From: Mesorhizobium sp.
GTDB taxonomy: Bacteria > Pseudomonadota > Alphaproteobacteria > Rhizobiales > Rhizobiaceae
Reading direction: 5' to 3'
DNA: 50,741 nt
Assembly (NCBI RefSeq): GCF_017306545.1
Contig: NZ_JAFKID010000031.1
Coordinates: 1 to 50,741 of the forward strand
Shown here: positions 9,283 to 18,485 of the stretch, piece by piece
Numbering within the stretch: position 1 is the stretch's first letter
Layout: every line of letters starts with the position of its first letter
Program-made: the position numbers and the translations under genes
The notes under the pieces: model-generated
The model's database searches: none
What the model was told of the DNA's origin: nothing
Seen by the model: only the letters and a program-made list of their open reading frames with translations

Positions 9283-12200
9283 ATGAAATTTTCGCGCCTG
9301 CGCCTGCTCGGCTTCAAATCCTTCGTCGAACCCGGGGAGTTCGTCATCGAGCGCGGGCTGACCGGCATTGTCGGCCCCAACGGCTGCGGCAAGTCGAATC
9401 TCGTCGAGGCGCTGCGCTGGGTGATGGGCGAAAGCTCCTACAAGAACATGCGCGCGTCCGGTATGGACGACGTCATCTTCTCCGGTTCCAACACCCGCCC
9501 GGCCCGCAACACCGCCGAGGTGACGCTGTTCCTCGACAACGGCGACCGCACCGCGCCGTCCGCCTTCAACGATGCGGACGAGTTGCAGGTTTCGCGCCGC
9601 ATCGAGCGCGAGGCGGGCTCTGTCTACCGCATCAACGGCAAGGAGGCGCGCGCCAAGGACGTGCAGCTTCTGTTCGCCGACCAGTCCACCGGCGCGCGCT
9701 CGCCCTCCATGGTCGGGCAGGGGCGCATCGGCGAACTGATTCAGGCCAAGCCGCAGGCGCGCCGCGCGCTGCTGGAGGAGGCCGCCGGCATTTCCGGCCT
9801 ACACACCCGCCGCCATGAGGCGGAACTGCGCCTCAAGGGCGCCGAGCAGAACCTCGAGCGGCTGGACGACGTCGTCGGCGAGCTGGGAAGCCAGATCGAG
9901 AGCCTGAAACGGCAGTCGCGGCAGGCCTCCCGTTTCAAGAACCTGTCGGCCGATATCCGCAAGGCCGAGGCGATCCTGCTGCACCTGCGCTGGACGCAGG
10001 CCAAGGCGCAGGAAGGCGAGGCCCGCTCGGCGCTGGCGACGGCGACCGCGCTGGTCGGCGACCGGGCGGCAAGCCAGATGGAAGCGGCGAAGGAACAGGC
10101 GGTCGGCGCGCATCGCCTGCCGGACCTGCGCGAAGCGGAAGCCGCCGCCGCCGCCGCCTTCCAGCGGCTGTCCATCGCCAAGGCGCAGATCGAGGAGGAG
10201 GCGGGCCGTGTCCGCGCGCGCCAGGCGGAACTCGACCGCCGGCTGGAACAGCTCGACGCCGACATCGCCCGCGAGGAGCGCATGGTGCGCGACAATGCGG
10301 ACGTGCTGGAACGCCTCGCGGCCGAGGAAACGGCCCTCAATGCCGAGAATGCGGGCGCGACCGACCGCGAAGCATCGACGCGCGCCGCCTTCGAGCAGGC
10401 GACGCTGGTGCTCGCCGCCAGCGAGGAGGCGCTGTCGAAACTGACGGCCGAGCGCGCCGAGGCAGCCGCCTCCCGCCAGCAGATGGAGCGTGCCCTGCGC
10501 GACACGGCCGAGCGCCGCGACCGCGTCGCCCGCCAGCTCGGCGAGATCGACCGCGAATTGGCCGACTTGACGGCGAAGATCTCCGGCCTGCCCGACCCGG
10601 TCGAAAAGAAAGCGCTGGCCGAGCAGGCGGCGGCCGCGCTGGAACAGGCGGAAGCGGCGGCGATAACCGCCGAGCAGGCCGTGTTTGCCGCGCGCGCGGC
10701 GGAAACGGCGGCGCGCACACCGTTGCAGGAAGCCAGGGCAGAACTGGCGCGCATCGAGACGGAAACGCGTACGCTGGCGAAAATGCTCAATGCCGCCTCG
10801 GGCGATCTTTTCCCGGCCGTGCTGGAGCAGGTCAGCGTCGAGCGCGGCTTCGAGACGGCGCTGGGGGCAGCGCTTGGCGAAGACCTCGACGTGCCGCTCG
10901 ACCGTAGCGCGCCGGCGCATTGGGGCGAAAGCAGCATCCAGCCCGGCGATCCAGCGCTGCCGGCAGGCGTCACGGCGCTGGCCAGTGTCGTGCGCGCGCC
11001 GAGCCAGTTGGCCCGCCGGCTGGCGCAGATCGGCATCGTCGAAGCCGCCGACGGCCCGCGCCTGCAAGCGTCTTTGGCGCCCGGCCAGCGGCTGGTCAGC
11101 CGCGAGGGCGCGCTGTGGCGCTGGGACGGCCTGACCGCCAGCGCCGATGCGCCGACGGCCGCCGCCCTGCGGCTGGCGCAGAAGAACCGGTTGTCGGAAC
11201 TTGACGCCGAGGCCGTCGAAGCGACCAAAGCCGTGCGTACTGCGGAAGAGGCACTGGCGGGCGCCGAAGGCGGGTTGCGCGGCGCAGTCGAAGCCGAGAC
11301 GGCGGCGCGGCAGGCGGCGCGCGCCGCGAGACAGGCGCTCGATGCCGCACGCGCCGCATTGGCGGCAGCCGAAAAGGCCGCCGGCGAGCTTTCCAGCCGA
11401 CGCTCGGCGTTGACCGAGACGCGGGGCCGCATCGTCGCCGATCACGAAGAGGTTTCGACGGCTTTCGCGCAAGCCGAGGCGGCCTTGGCCAAGGCGCCCG
11501 ATCTCGGAGACCTTCAGGCGCGGCTGGAACAGGCTTCGACGCGGGTGGCGGGCGACCGCGCGGCACTCGCCGAGGCGCGCGCCGTCCATGACGGGCTGAA
11601 GCGCGAGGCGGAAGCGCGCACCCGGCGGCTCGCGGCCATCGCCGCCGAGCGCGGAAGCTGGGCGATGCGCGCCGAGAACGCGGCGAGCCAGATCGCGGCT
11701 CTCGGCGAGCGCAAGGGCGAGGCTGCGGCCGAACGGGAAAAGCTTGCCGACGCGCCCGATGAACTCGATGCGCGCCGGCGCGCGCTGCTGTCGCAGCTGT
11801 CGCAAGCCGAGGAACTGCGCAAGGCCGCCGGCGACCGCTTGCAGGAGGCGGAAAACCGCCAGGCCGTGCTCGACAAGGCGGCGACAGCCGCCATTCAGGC
11901 GCTGGCCGAATCGCGCGAGCAGCGCGTTCGCGCCGAGGAGCGCCTGACCGCCGCCGACGAGCGCCGCCAGGAGGTCGAGGGGCGCATCCAGGAAGCGCTG
12001 GCCACGCCGCCGCATCTGGTCATCCGCCACACCGGCCTGGAAGCCGACGACCCGATGCCGGATATGGCCGAAGTCGAGCGCCAGTTGGAACGCCTCAAGA
12101 TCGAGCGCGAGCGGCTGGGCGCCGTCAACCTGCGCGCCGAGGAAGAGCAGAAGGAACTGTCTGAACGGCTGGAGACGATCGTTTCCGAGCGCGAGGACAT

Positions 12201-12741
12201 CATCGAGGCCATCCGCAAGCTGCGCCAGGCCATCCAGAGCCTGAACCGCGAGGGTCGCGACCGGTTGCTGGCCGCCTTCGACGTCGTCAACGGCCATTTC
12301 CAGCGCCTGTTCTCGCACCTGTTCGGCGGCGGCACGGCCGAACTGCAACTGATCGAATCGGAAGACCCGCTGGAAGCCGGGCTGGAAATCCTCGCCCGCC
12401 CGCCCGGCAAGAAGCCGCAGACCATGACGCTCCTTTCGGGCGGCGAGCAGGCGCTGACGGCGATGTCGCTGATCTTCGCCGTGTTCCTCACCAATCCGGC
12501 GCCCATCTGTGTGCTGGACGAGGTCGACGCGCCGCTCGACGACCACAATGTCGAGCGCTTCTGCAACCTGATGGACGAGATGTCGAAGTCGACCGAGACG
12601 CGCTTCGTCGTCATCACCCACAACCCCATCACCATGGCGCGCATGGACCGCCTGTTCGGCGTCACCATGGCCGAGCAGGGCGTGAGCCAGCTCGTTTCGG
12701 TGGACTTGCAGGCCGCCGAGGCCATGCGCGAGGCGAGCTGA
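9283..12741 (+). CDS. smc: Chromosome segregation protein SMC
   Basis: 1152-residue SMC ATPase, the usual family length. Walker A GPNGCGKS lies at 31-38. Two long alanine- and glutamate-rich coiled coils (about 165-500 and 640-960) flank a hinge around 510-620. The C-terminal head has the ABC signature LSGGE at 1051-1055 and Walker B 'ICVLDEVD' with D1079 and E1080. SMC dimers form a ring with ScpA and ScpB and compact newly replicated chromosomes; scpAB are not in this window. The large open frames on the opposite strand of this gene are artefacts of its GC-rich periodic codons. Confidence 0.97.
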   Translation: MKFSRLRLLGFKSFVEPGEFVIERGLTGIVGPNGCGKSNLVEALRWVMGESSYKNMRASGMDDVIFSGSNTRPARNTAEVTLFLDNGDRTAPSAFNDADELQVSRRIEREAGSVYRINGKEARAKDVQLLFADQSTGARSPSMVGQGRIGELIQAKPQARRALLEEAAGISGLHTRRHEAELRLKGAEQNLERLDDVVGELGSQIESLKRQSRQASRFKNLSADIRKAEAILLHLRWTQAKAQEGEARSALATATALVGDRAASQMEAAKEQAVGAHRLPDLREAEAAAAAAFQRLSIAKAQIEEEAGRVRARQAELDRRLEQLDADIAREERMVRDNADVLERLAAEETALNAENAGATDREASTRAAFEQATLVLAASEEALSKLTAERAEAAASRQQMERALRDTAERRDRVARQLGEIDRELADLTAKISGLPDPVEKKALAEQAAAALEQAEAAAITAEQAVFAARAAETAARTPLQEARAELARIETETRTLAKMLNAASGDLFPAVLEQVSVERGFETALGAALGEDLDVPLDRSAPAHWGESSIQPGDPALPAGVTALASVVRAPSQLARRLAQIGIVEAADGPRLQASLAPGQRLVSREGALWRWDGLTASADAPTAAALRLAQKNRLSELDAEAVEATKAVRTAEEALAGAEGGLRGAVEAETAARQAARAARQALDAARAALAAAEKAAGELSSRRSALTETRGRIVADHEEVSTAFAQAEAALAKAPDLGDLQARLEQASTRVAGDRAALAEARAVHDGLKREAEARTRRLAAIAAERGSWAMRAENAASQIAALGERKGEAAAEREKLADAPDELDARRRALLSQLSQAEELRKAAGDRLQEAENRQAVLDKAATAAIQALAESREQRVRAEERLTAADERRQEVEGRIQEALATPPHLVIRHTGLEADDPMPDMAEVERQLERLKIERERLGAVNLRAEEEQKELSERLETIVSEREDIIEAIRKLRQAIQSLNREGRDRLLAAFDVVNGHFQRLFSHLFGGGTAELQLIESEDPLEAGLEILARPPGKKPQTMTLLSGGEQALTAMSLIFAVFLTNPAPICVLDEVDAPLDDHNVERFCNLMDEMSKSTETRFVVITHNPITMARMDRLFGVTMAEQGVSQLVSVDLQAAEAMREAS

Positions 12742-13012
12742 CCGCTCGCGATATCGACGTCCGGATCGCGTCGCCGGCCAAGCCCGCATCGGCAGGCAAG
12801 TCTCGCACAAGGGCTGCGAGCGATGATCGCCTGCAAACAGCACGATTGTGCGAACGGCGTCTTCGACATTTCGGCCGTTGGACAGAGCGCGCTGGTGCGA
12901 GCGCGCCATCCGAGCCGACGGGATTGCCGGGGCGGTTGCGGGCAGGATCGCCGTTTTCGGGGCACGGCTCACGTCTCTCCGCCGACGGCAGGACAGGAAA
13001 GAAGCAGTGCAG
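12742..13012. promoter_or_regulatory. Upstream region of the pseudaminic acid operon
   Basis: A 271-base stretch between smc and pseB with no convincing gene. It is the only gap of its size ahead of nine packed genes, so the operon promoter is expected here. No sigma-70 or RpoN consensus is evident by eye. GGAAAGAAG at about 12997-13005 serves as the ribosome site for pseB. No repeat of the tRNA-Gln 3-prime end was found. Confidence 0.4.
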
Positions 13013-14038
13013 ATGACGACGAATCTGGACCTCAAGCGCAAGCGCATCCTCGTCACCGGCGGCACCGGCTCCTTCGGCAAGGCGTTTGTGCGCACCGTGC
13101 TCGCTCGGGCCCCTGATATCGCGCGCCTTGTCATATTCAGCCGCGACGAGCTCAAGCAGTTCGAGATGGCGCAGGAGTTCAGCCAGGCCCGGTATCCCGG
13201 CCTCCGTTATTTTCTCGGTGACGTGCGCGACGAAAAGCGTCTCAACAGGGCGCTGGAGGGGATCGATATCGTCGTTCACGCGGCGGCGCTGAAGCAGGTG
13301 CCGGCGGCCGAATACAATCCCTTCGAATTCGTGCGGACGAATATCCTCGGCGCGCAGAATCTGGTCGAGGCCTGTCTCGACAACGACGTGCGGCAACTCG
13401 TTGCCCTGTCCACGGACAAGGCGGCCGCTCCGATCAATCTCTATGGCGCGACCAAGCTCTGCTCCGACAAGATTTTCATCGCCGCCAACAACATCGTCGG
13501 CAGCCGCGATACGCGGTTTTCCGTGGTCCGCTACGGCAATGTCATGGGCAGCCGCGGCTCCGTCATCCCCTTCTTCATGGAACGGCGCAAGACGGGCGTG
13601 TTGCCGATCACCGATCCGGCCATGACGCGCTTCAACATCAGCTTGAAGGAAGGCGTCGAAATGGTGCTGTGGGCCTTGGAGAACGGGCGCGGCGGCGAGA
13701 TTTTCGTACCGAAGATCCCCAGCTATCGCATCGTCGACGTTGCCGAGGCGATCGGACCCGAGTGCAAGCTGGATATCATCGGAATCCGGCCGGGCGAAAA
13801 GATACACGAGGAGATGATCACGGCCAGCGACAGCGGCAGCACCATCGACCTCGGCCGCTACTACGCGATCCTGCCCTCCGCCGATGGGGCTAGGCACAAG
13901 ATCTATCAGGAGCGGTTCGGAGCCAAGCGGGTTCCGCCGGGTTATGCCTACGACAGCGGCAGCAATCCGCATTTTCTGACCGTCAACGAGTTGCGCGAGT
14001 TGATCGCCGCCCATGTCGCCGGCGGAGTTCCCGCATGA
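13013..14038 (+). CDS. pseB: UDP-GlcNAc 4,6-dehydratase (inverting), pseudaminic acid step 1
   Basis: 341-residue short-chain dehydrogenase of the FlaA1/PseB type. The Rossmann motif GGTGSFG is at 16-22; catalytic S133-T-D135-K136 and Y144-x3-K148 match the D/K/Y set of Helicobacter PseB. It converts UDP-GlcNAc to UDP-2-acetamido-2,6-dideoxy-beta-L-arabino-hexos-4-ulose, inverting C5. It lacks the N-terminal membrane helices of the second dehydratase in this window (31472-33418), which shows the two are different enzymes rather than duplicates. ATG at 13013 follows a GGAAAGAAG site; the stop overlaps the pseC start (ATGA). Confidence 0.95.
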   Translation: MTTNLDLKRKRILVTGGTGSFGKAFVRTVLARAPDIARLVIFSRDELKQFEMAQEFSQARYPGLRYFLGDVRDEKRLNRALEGIDIVVHAAALKQVPAAEYNPFEFVRTNILGAQNLVEACLDNDVRQLVALSTDKAAAPINLYGATKLCSDKIFIAANNIVGSRDTRFSVVRYGNVMGSRGSVIPFFMERRKTGVLPITDPAMTRFNISLKEGVEMVLWALENGRGGEIFVPKIPSYRIVDVAEAIGPECKLDIIGIRPGEKIHEEMITASDSGSTIDLGRYYAILPSADGARHKIYQERFGAKRVPPGYAYDSGSNPHFLTVNELRELIAAHVAGGVPA

Positions 14039-15195
14039 TCCCCTACGGCCGGCAATCCGTCAGCCAGCAGGATATCGACGCGGTCGTGGAAGTCCTGCGC
14101 TCGGATTGGCTGACGCAGGGCGCGGTCGTGCCGCGCTTCGAGACGGCGGTTGCCGATTACTGCGGCGCGGCACACGCGGTCGCCGTCAACAGCGCCACCA
14201 GCGCGCTTCACATTGCCTGCCTGGCGCTCGGCGTCGGTCCCGGCGACCTGGTCTGGACCAGCCCGATCAGCTTCGTCGCCTCGTCCAACTGCGCCCGCTA
14301 TTGCGGCGCCGACGTCGATTTCGTCGATGTCGATGGCGAGACGGCCAATCTCAGCCCCGCCGCCCTGGAACGCAAGCTGGCGGCCGCGAAGCGAAACGGG
14401 CGCTTGCCGAAGGTGGTCATACCGGTGCACCTGACCGGCCAGTCCTGCGACATGGAGGCGATCCATGCGCTCTCCCGGCGCTACGGCTTCAGGATTGTCG
14501 AAGACGCATCCCATGCCATCGGCGGCAGCTATCGCGGCGAGCCGGTCGGCAATTGCCACTACAGCGACATCGCCGTCTTCAGCTTCCACCCGGTCAAGGT
14601 GATCACCTCCGGCGAGGGGGGCATGGCCACCACCAACGACGCCGAACTGGCCGGCCTGATGGCGCTGCTGCGCAGCCACGGCATCACGCGCGAGCCCGAA
14701 CTGCTGACGCGCGAGCCGGACGGCCCCTGGTATTACGAGCAGCTCGAACTGGGCTACAATTATCGCCTGACCGACATTCACGCTGCCCTGGGCCTCAGCC
14801 AGATGGCGCGGCTGGAGGCGTTCGTGCGCCGGCGCAACGAGATCGCCGCGCGCTATGACGAAGCGCTTGGCGGGCTTCCGCTGCGCCCGCTGGGCCGCCA
14901 ACAGGACGCCTATTCGGCCTATCACCTCTATGTCGTCCGGCTCGATCTCGCCCGTCTGTCGCGCTCGCACCGCGACGTGATCGTAGCATTGCGCGATCGC
15001 GGCATCGGCGTGAACGTCCACTATATGCCGATCTACCGGCAGCCCGATTACGCCCGCTTCGGCGTCAATGCGCAGGATTTCCCGGAAGCTGAACGCTATT
15101 ACGGCGAGACGATCAGCCTGCCCCTCTATGTCGATCTGACCGAGGACCTACAGGACGAGGTCGTCGCCGCCATGCGCGAGGTGCTCGCGCCATGA
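14035..15195 (+). CDS. pseC: UDP-4-amino-4,6-dideoxy-N-acetyl-beta-L-altrosamine transaminase
   Basis: 386-residue DegT/DnrJ/EryC1 aminotransferase, the length of PseC (about 375-390). The PLP lysine is K188 in 'FHPVKVITSGEGG', a motif highly typical of PseC, and 'DASHAIGG' at 157-164 holds the ring-stacking histidine. 'LTDIHAALGLSQ' follows towards the C-terminus. It aminates the PseB product at C4 using glutamate. It overlaps pseB and pseF by four bases on either side, so translation of the three is probably coupled. Confidence 0.95.
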   Translation: MIPYGRQSVSQQDIDAVVEVLRSDWLTQGAVVPRFETAVADYCGAAHAVAVNSATSALHIACLALGVGPGDLVWTSPISFVASSNCARYCGADVDFVDVDGETANLSPAALERKLAAAKRNGRLPKVVIPVHLTGQSCDMEAIHALSRRYGFRIVEDASHAIGGSYRGEPVGNCHYSDIAVFSFHPVKVITSGEGGMATTNDAELAGLMALLRSHGITREPELLTREPDGPWYYEQLELGYNYRLTDIHAALGLSQMARLEAFVRRRNEIAARYDEALGGLPLRPLGRQQDAYSAYHLYVVRLDLARLSRSHRDVIVALRDRGIGVNVHYMPIYRQPDYARFGVNAQDFPEAERYYGETISLPLYVDLTEDLQDEVVAAMREVLAP

Positions 15196-15890
15196 GATTG
15201 GCCGTCATCCCCGCACGGGGCGGCAGCAAGCGCATCCCGCGCAAGAACATCCGCCCCTTCGCCGGCCGGCCGATGATCGGCTATGCCATCGGCGCGGCGC
15301 GGAAATCGGGTCTTTTCGATCATGTCGTGGTTTCCACCGACGATGACGAGATTGCCGCGATTGCGCTGGACCTCGGGGCGGAGGTGCCGTTCCGGCGGCC
15401 CGCCGACCTGGCGGACGATCACACGCCGACGGTTCCCGTGGTGGCACATGCCGTGCGTGCTTGCGACGCGCTCGGCTGGACAGCAAGCGAGGTGTGCTGC
15501 ATCTACGCCTGCGTGCCGATGATCGAGGCGGACGATATCGCGCGGGCGCTCGCTCTTCTGGCCGACCGGCCGGGTGCGGCCTACACCTTCCCGGTCGTCG
15601 GCTTTCCTTCGGCGATCCAGCGGGCGCTGCGCCGGAGCCCTGATGGCGCCACAAGTTCCTTCTTCCCCGAATATCAGCAGACCCGCACGCAGGACCTCGA
15701 ACCGGCATTCCATGACGCCGGACAGTTCTACTGGGGGCGGCGCGAGGCATGGCTGGAAGGCTTGAGCGTCCACGGCAACGCAAGCACCATCGTTCTGCCG
15801 GAGTGGCGCGTCGTCGACATCGACACCGAAGACGATTGGAAGCGCGCCGAAGCGTTGCATCGCTCTCTTCGGCCAGAGGCGCGCGCATGA
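15192..15890 (+). CDS. pseF: Pseudaminic acid cytidylyltransferase
   Basis: 232-residue CMP-sugar synthetase of the NeuA/PseF group. The N-terminal nucleotide-binding loop 'IPARGGSKRIPRKN' starts at residue 6, followed by 'GRPMIGYAI'; 'VSTDDDEIA' and 'DIDTEDDW' supply metal-binding aspartates. It activates the finished nonulosonic acid with CTP. PseF rather than NeuA or LegF is preferred because it sits among pseB, pseC and pseG; the family alone would not decide. Starts in the pseC stop (ATGA) and its own stop overlaps the next start in the same way. Confidence 0.93.
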   Translation: MRLAVIPARGGSKRIPRKNIRPFAGRPMIGYAIGAARKSGLFDHVVVSTDDDEIAAIALDLGAEVPFRRPADLADDHTPTVPVVAHAVRACDALGWTASEVCCIYACVPMIEADDIARALALLADRPGAAYTFPVVGFPSAIQRALRRSPDGATSSFFPEYQQTRTQDLEPAFHDAGQFYWGRREAWLEGLSVHGNASTIVLPEWRVVDIDTEDDWKRAEALHRSLRPEARA

Positions 15891-17434
15891 AGGTAGCCTT
15901 CCGCGCGGACGCATCGGTTGTCATCGGCACCGGACATGTCGTGCGCTGCCTGACGCTCGCCGCCGTGCTGAGGGCCAGGGGCTGCGAGGTCCTGTTCCTG
16001 TGCCGCGCGCTGGAGGGACATCTCGCCGGGCGGATCGAAAGCGATGGCTTTGCCGTCGAAATGATCCCGGCCGCCGCACGCGAGATCGACGATGCGCGGG
16101 ATACGCTCGCCGCGCTCGCCCGCGTGCGTTTTTCTCCCGATTGGATGGTTGTGGACCACTACGGGCTGGGCGCGGACTGGGAGCGCGCGGTTCGCGCGGC
16201 GGCCTCTTGCTTGATGGCGATCGACGATCTTGCCGACAGGGTCCACGACTGCGACGTCCTGCTCGACCAGAATCTCGTCGCAGGCTACGAACATCGTTAT
16301 GACGGGCTGACGCCTGGGCATGCGAGGCGCCTGCTTGGTCCGGAATTCGCACTCCTGCAACCGCGCTATCGGGAACTGCACGAAGCGGCAAGGCCGGGCG
16401 CCAAGGCGGTCCGGCGCATCCTGATCTATTTCGGCGGAGCCGACAGGGCGGGCCTGACGGAACTTTCGCTCAAAGCCTTCCTTGCGCTCGATCGCGCCGA
16501 TATCGCGGTGGACGTGGTGGTCGGCTCTTCCGATCCGCGGCGCGAGGCCGTCGAGGATCTGGCGCGGGAGCGCGAAAGCGTCTCGGTGCACGGCATGATT
16601 CCGTCGCTTGCGGATCTGATGGCCAGGGCCGACCTTGCCGTCGGCGCGTCGGGGGCGACAAGCTGGGAGCGGCTGTGTCTCGGCGTGCCGGCGATCGTTG
16701 TGACGCTGGCCGACAACCAGCGTCCGATCGCTGCGGAACTCGACCGTCTCGGCTGCGTGCGCTGGCTGGGCGATGCGGATCGGCTGGACGCCGGCGCGAT
16801 GGCGGCTGCGCTCGCCGAAACTGTCGGGCCATACGGTGTGCGATGGTTCAATTCGAAGGCCGCTTCCCGCGTCGACGGGTTTGGCGCCGACAGGGTGGCC
16901 GATGCGTTGCTTTTGTGGACAGGGCAAGGCTTCTCCCTGCGGAAAGCGGCGGCTGACGACGTAGATCTCTACTTTGCCTGGGCCAGCGATCCGGGCGTGC
17001 GCCGGCAATCCTTCAACCAGGCCGAGATTTCGCGCGAACAGCATATCGGATGGTTCGAGGCAAAGCTCTCCAGCGGCGATTGCCGCATGTATGTGCTGTG
17101 CGAAGGGGCGAAGCCGCTCGGCCAGATCAGGTTCGATATCGCCGAGGGGATCGGCCATATCGGCTACTCGCTCGATCACGCAGCCCGCGGGCGGGGCTTG
17201 GCGAAGGTGCTGGTCGGGTTGGGGTTGGACCGAATGGCCGGGGAGGGAGTGCGCTCCTTTTGCGCCAAGGTCCGGCACGGCAACGAACCATCGGCGGCGG
17301 CCTTCCTTCGCTGCGGCTTCAGCGAGGGAAGCGCGGACGGCTACCGCATCTTCCATCGGGCGCTTCCGGCGGCACGGCGGATCGAACCGCGGGTTGCCGC
17401 CGAGGGCGTTCACGGATTGAGGAGCGCAGGATGA
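15887..17434 (+). CDS. pseG: Fused PseG hydrolase and PseH-type acetyltransferase
   Basis: 515 residues, far longer than PseG alone (about 275-350). Residues 1 to about 345 are PseG: the catalytic-region 'GTGHVVRC' places His17 at the same position as the essential His17 described for Campylobacter PseG, and 'GASGATSWERLCLGVP' at 253-268 is the UDP-binding GT-B-like segment. Residues from about 348 to 490 form a GNAT domain with 'LRKAAADDVDLYFAWASDP' at its start and the acetyl-CoA loop RGRGLAK at 434-440, as in PseH. One polypeptide would thus N-acetylate the 4-amino group and remove UDP. No separate pseH is needed. ATG at 15887 overlaps the pseF stop. Confidence 0.93.
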   Translation: MKVAFRADASVVIGTGHVVRCLTLAAVLRARGCEVLFLCRALEGHLAGRIESDGFAVEMIPAAAREIDDARDTLAALARVRFSPDWMVVDHYGLGADWERAVRAAASCLMAIDDLADRVHDCDVLLDQNLVAGYEHRYDGLTPGHARRLLGPEFALLQPRYRELHEAARPGAKAVRRILIYFGGADRAGLTELSLKAFLALDRADIAVDVVVGSSDPRREAVEDLARERESVSVHGMIPSLADLMARADLAVGASGATSWERLCLGVPAIVVTLADNQRPIAAELDRLGCVRWLGDADRLDAGAMAAALAETVGPYGVRWFNSKAASRVDGFGADRVADALLLWTGQGFSLRKAAADDVDLYFAWASDPGVRRQSFNQAEISREQHIGWFEAKLSSGDCRMYVLCEGAKPLGQIRFDIAEGIGHIGYSLDHAARGRGLAKVLVGLGLDRMAGEGVRSFCAKVRHGNEPSAAAFLRCGFSEGSADGYRIFHRALPAARRIEPRVAAEGVHGLRSAG

Positions 17435-18477
17435 TGAAGATCGGCGGCCACGGCATCGGGCGCGGGCATCGGCCCTTCATCATCGCCGAAATGTCCGGCA
17501 ACCACAACCAGTCGCTCGACCGGGCGATCGAGATCGTCGATCGGGCGGCGGCGACGGGCGCCCAGGCGATCAAGCTGCAAACCTACACCGCCGACACGAT
17601 GACGATCGACCATGACAAGGGCGAGTTCTTCATCGCCGACAAAGCGAGCCTTTGGGCCGGCACGTCGCTCTACAAGCTCTACCAGCAGGCCTACACGCCC
17701 TGGGAATGGCAAAAGACGCTGTTCGAGCGCGCGCGCCAGCACGGAATGGTCTGCCTAAGCACGCCGTTCGACGATACCGCCGTCGATTTCCTCGAAAGCC
17801 TCGACGCGCCCTGCTACAAGATCGCCTCCTTCGAGAATACGGATATTCCGCTCATCCGGCGTGTCGCCGCCACGGGCAAGCCGGTCATCATCTCGACCGG
17901 CATGGCGACCGTCGCCGAGCTTGACGAAACGGTGCGGGCCGCGCGCGAGGCCGGCTGCAAGGACCTGATCCTGCTCAAGTGCACCAGCACCTATCCGGCG
18001 ACGCCGGAGAACACCAATCTCGCCACGATACCGCACCTGCGCGCCCTGTTCGGCTGCGAGGTCGGTCTTTCGGACCATACGATGGGCATCGGCGTGTCGG
18101 TCGCCGGCGTCGCGCTCGGCGCCACGGTGATCGAGAAGCATTTCACCTTGCGCCGGGCCGACGGCGGCGTCGACAGCGCCTTTTCCATGGAGCCAGAGGA
18201 AATGAGCCAGCTCGTCGTCGAGACGGAGCGGGCCTGGCAGGCGCTCGGGCAGATCGAATACGGACCGTTGGAGGCGGAGAAGAAATCGCTCCAGTTCCGC
18301 CGCTCCCTCTACGTCGTCAAGGATATCGCCGCGGGCGGGACGCTGACGCGCGACAATGTCCGCGCCATCCGGCCGGGACTGGGCCTTGCGCCCAAATACA
18401 TCGACCAGATTCTCGGCAGCCGGGTGACGGTCGCGGCCAAGCGCGGCACCCCCGTCAGCTGGGATCTTTTCAGGTAA
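17431..18477 (+). CDS. pseI: Pseudaminic acid synthase
   Basis: 348-residue NeuB-family enzyme condensing 2,4-diacetamido-2,4,6-trideoxy-L-altrose with phosphoenolpyruvate. The TIM-barrel part shows 'FIIAEMSGNHNQSLD', 'CLSTPFD', 'KIASFENTD', 'ISTGMA', 'LLKCTSTYPA', 'GLSDHTMG' and 'EKHFTL', which together with the NHNQ sequence favour PseI over NeuB. The last 60 residues are a SAF (antifreeze-like) domain that caps the active site. ATG at 17431 has GGAG about 8 bases upstream; a second in-frame ATG at 17434 is equally possible. Completes the chain from UDP-GlcNAc to pseudaminic acid. Confidence 0.95.
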   Translation: MMKIGGHGIGRGHRPFIIAEMSGNHNQSLDRAIEIVDRAAATGAQAIKLQTYTADTMTIDHDKGEFFIADKASLWAGTSLYKLYQQAYTPWEWQKTLFERARQHGMVCLSTPFDDTAVDFLESLDAPCYKIASFENTDIPLIRRVAATGKPVIISTGMATVAELDETVRAAREAGCKDLILLKCTSTYPATPENTNLATIPHLRALFGCEVGLSDHTMGIGVSVAGVALGATVIEKHFTLRRADGGVDSAFSMEPEEMSQLVVETERAWQALGQIEYGPLEAEKKSLQFRRSLYVVKDIAAGGTLTRDNVRAIRPGLGLAPKYIDQILGSRVTVAAKRGTPVSWDLFR

Positions 18478-18485
18478 GCCATTCC

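Noticed and set aside
12742-13012. Attachment-site repeat matching the tRNA-Gln 3-prime end
   Set aside because: Only a short GC-rich similarity around 12929, no longer than expected by chance.
9741-13155. Very long open frames antisense to smc
   Set aside because: They mirror the GC-rich third positions of smc, have arginine- and glutamine-rich or serine-rich translations, no ribosome sites and no known domains.
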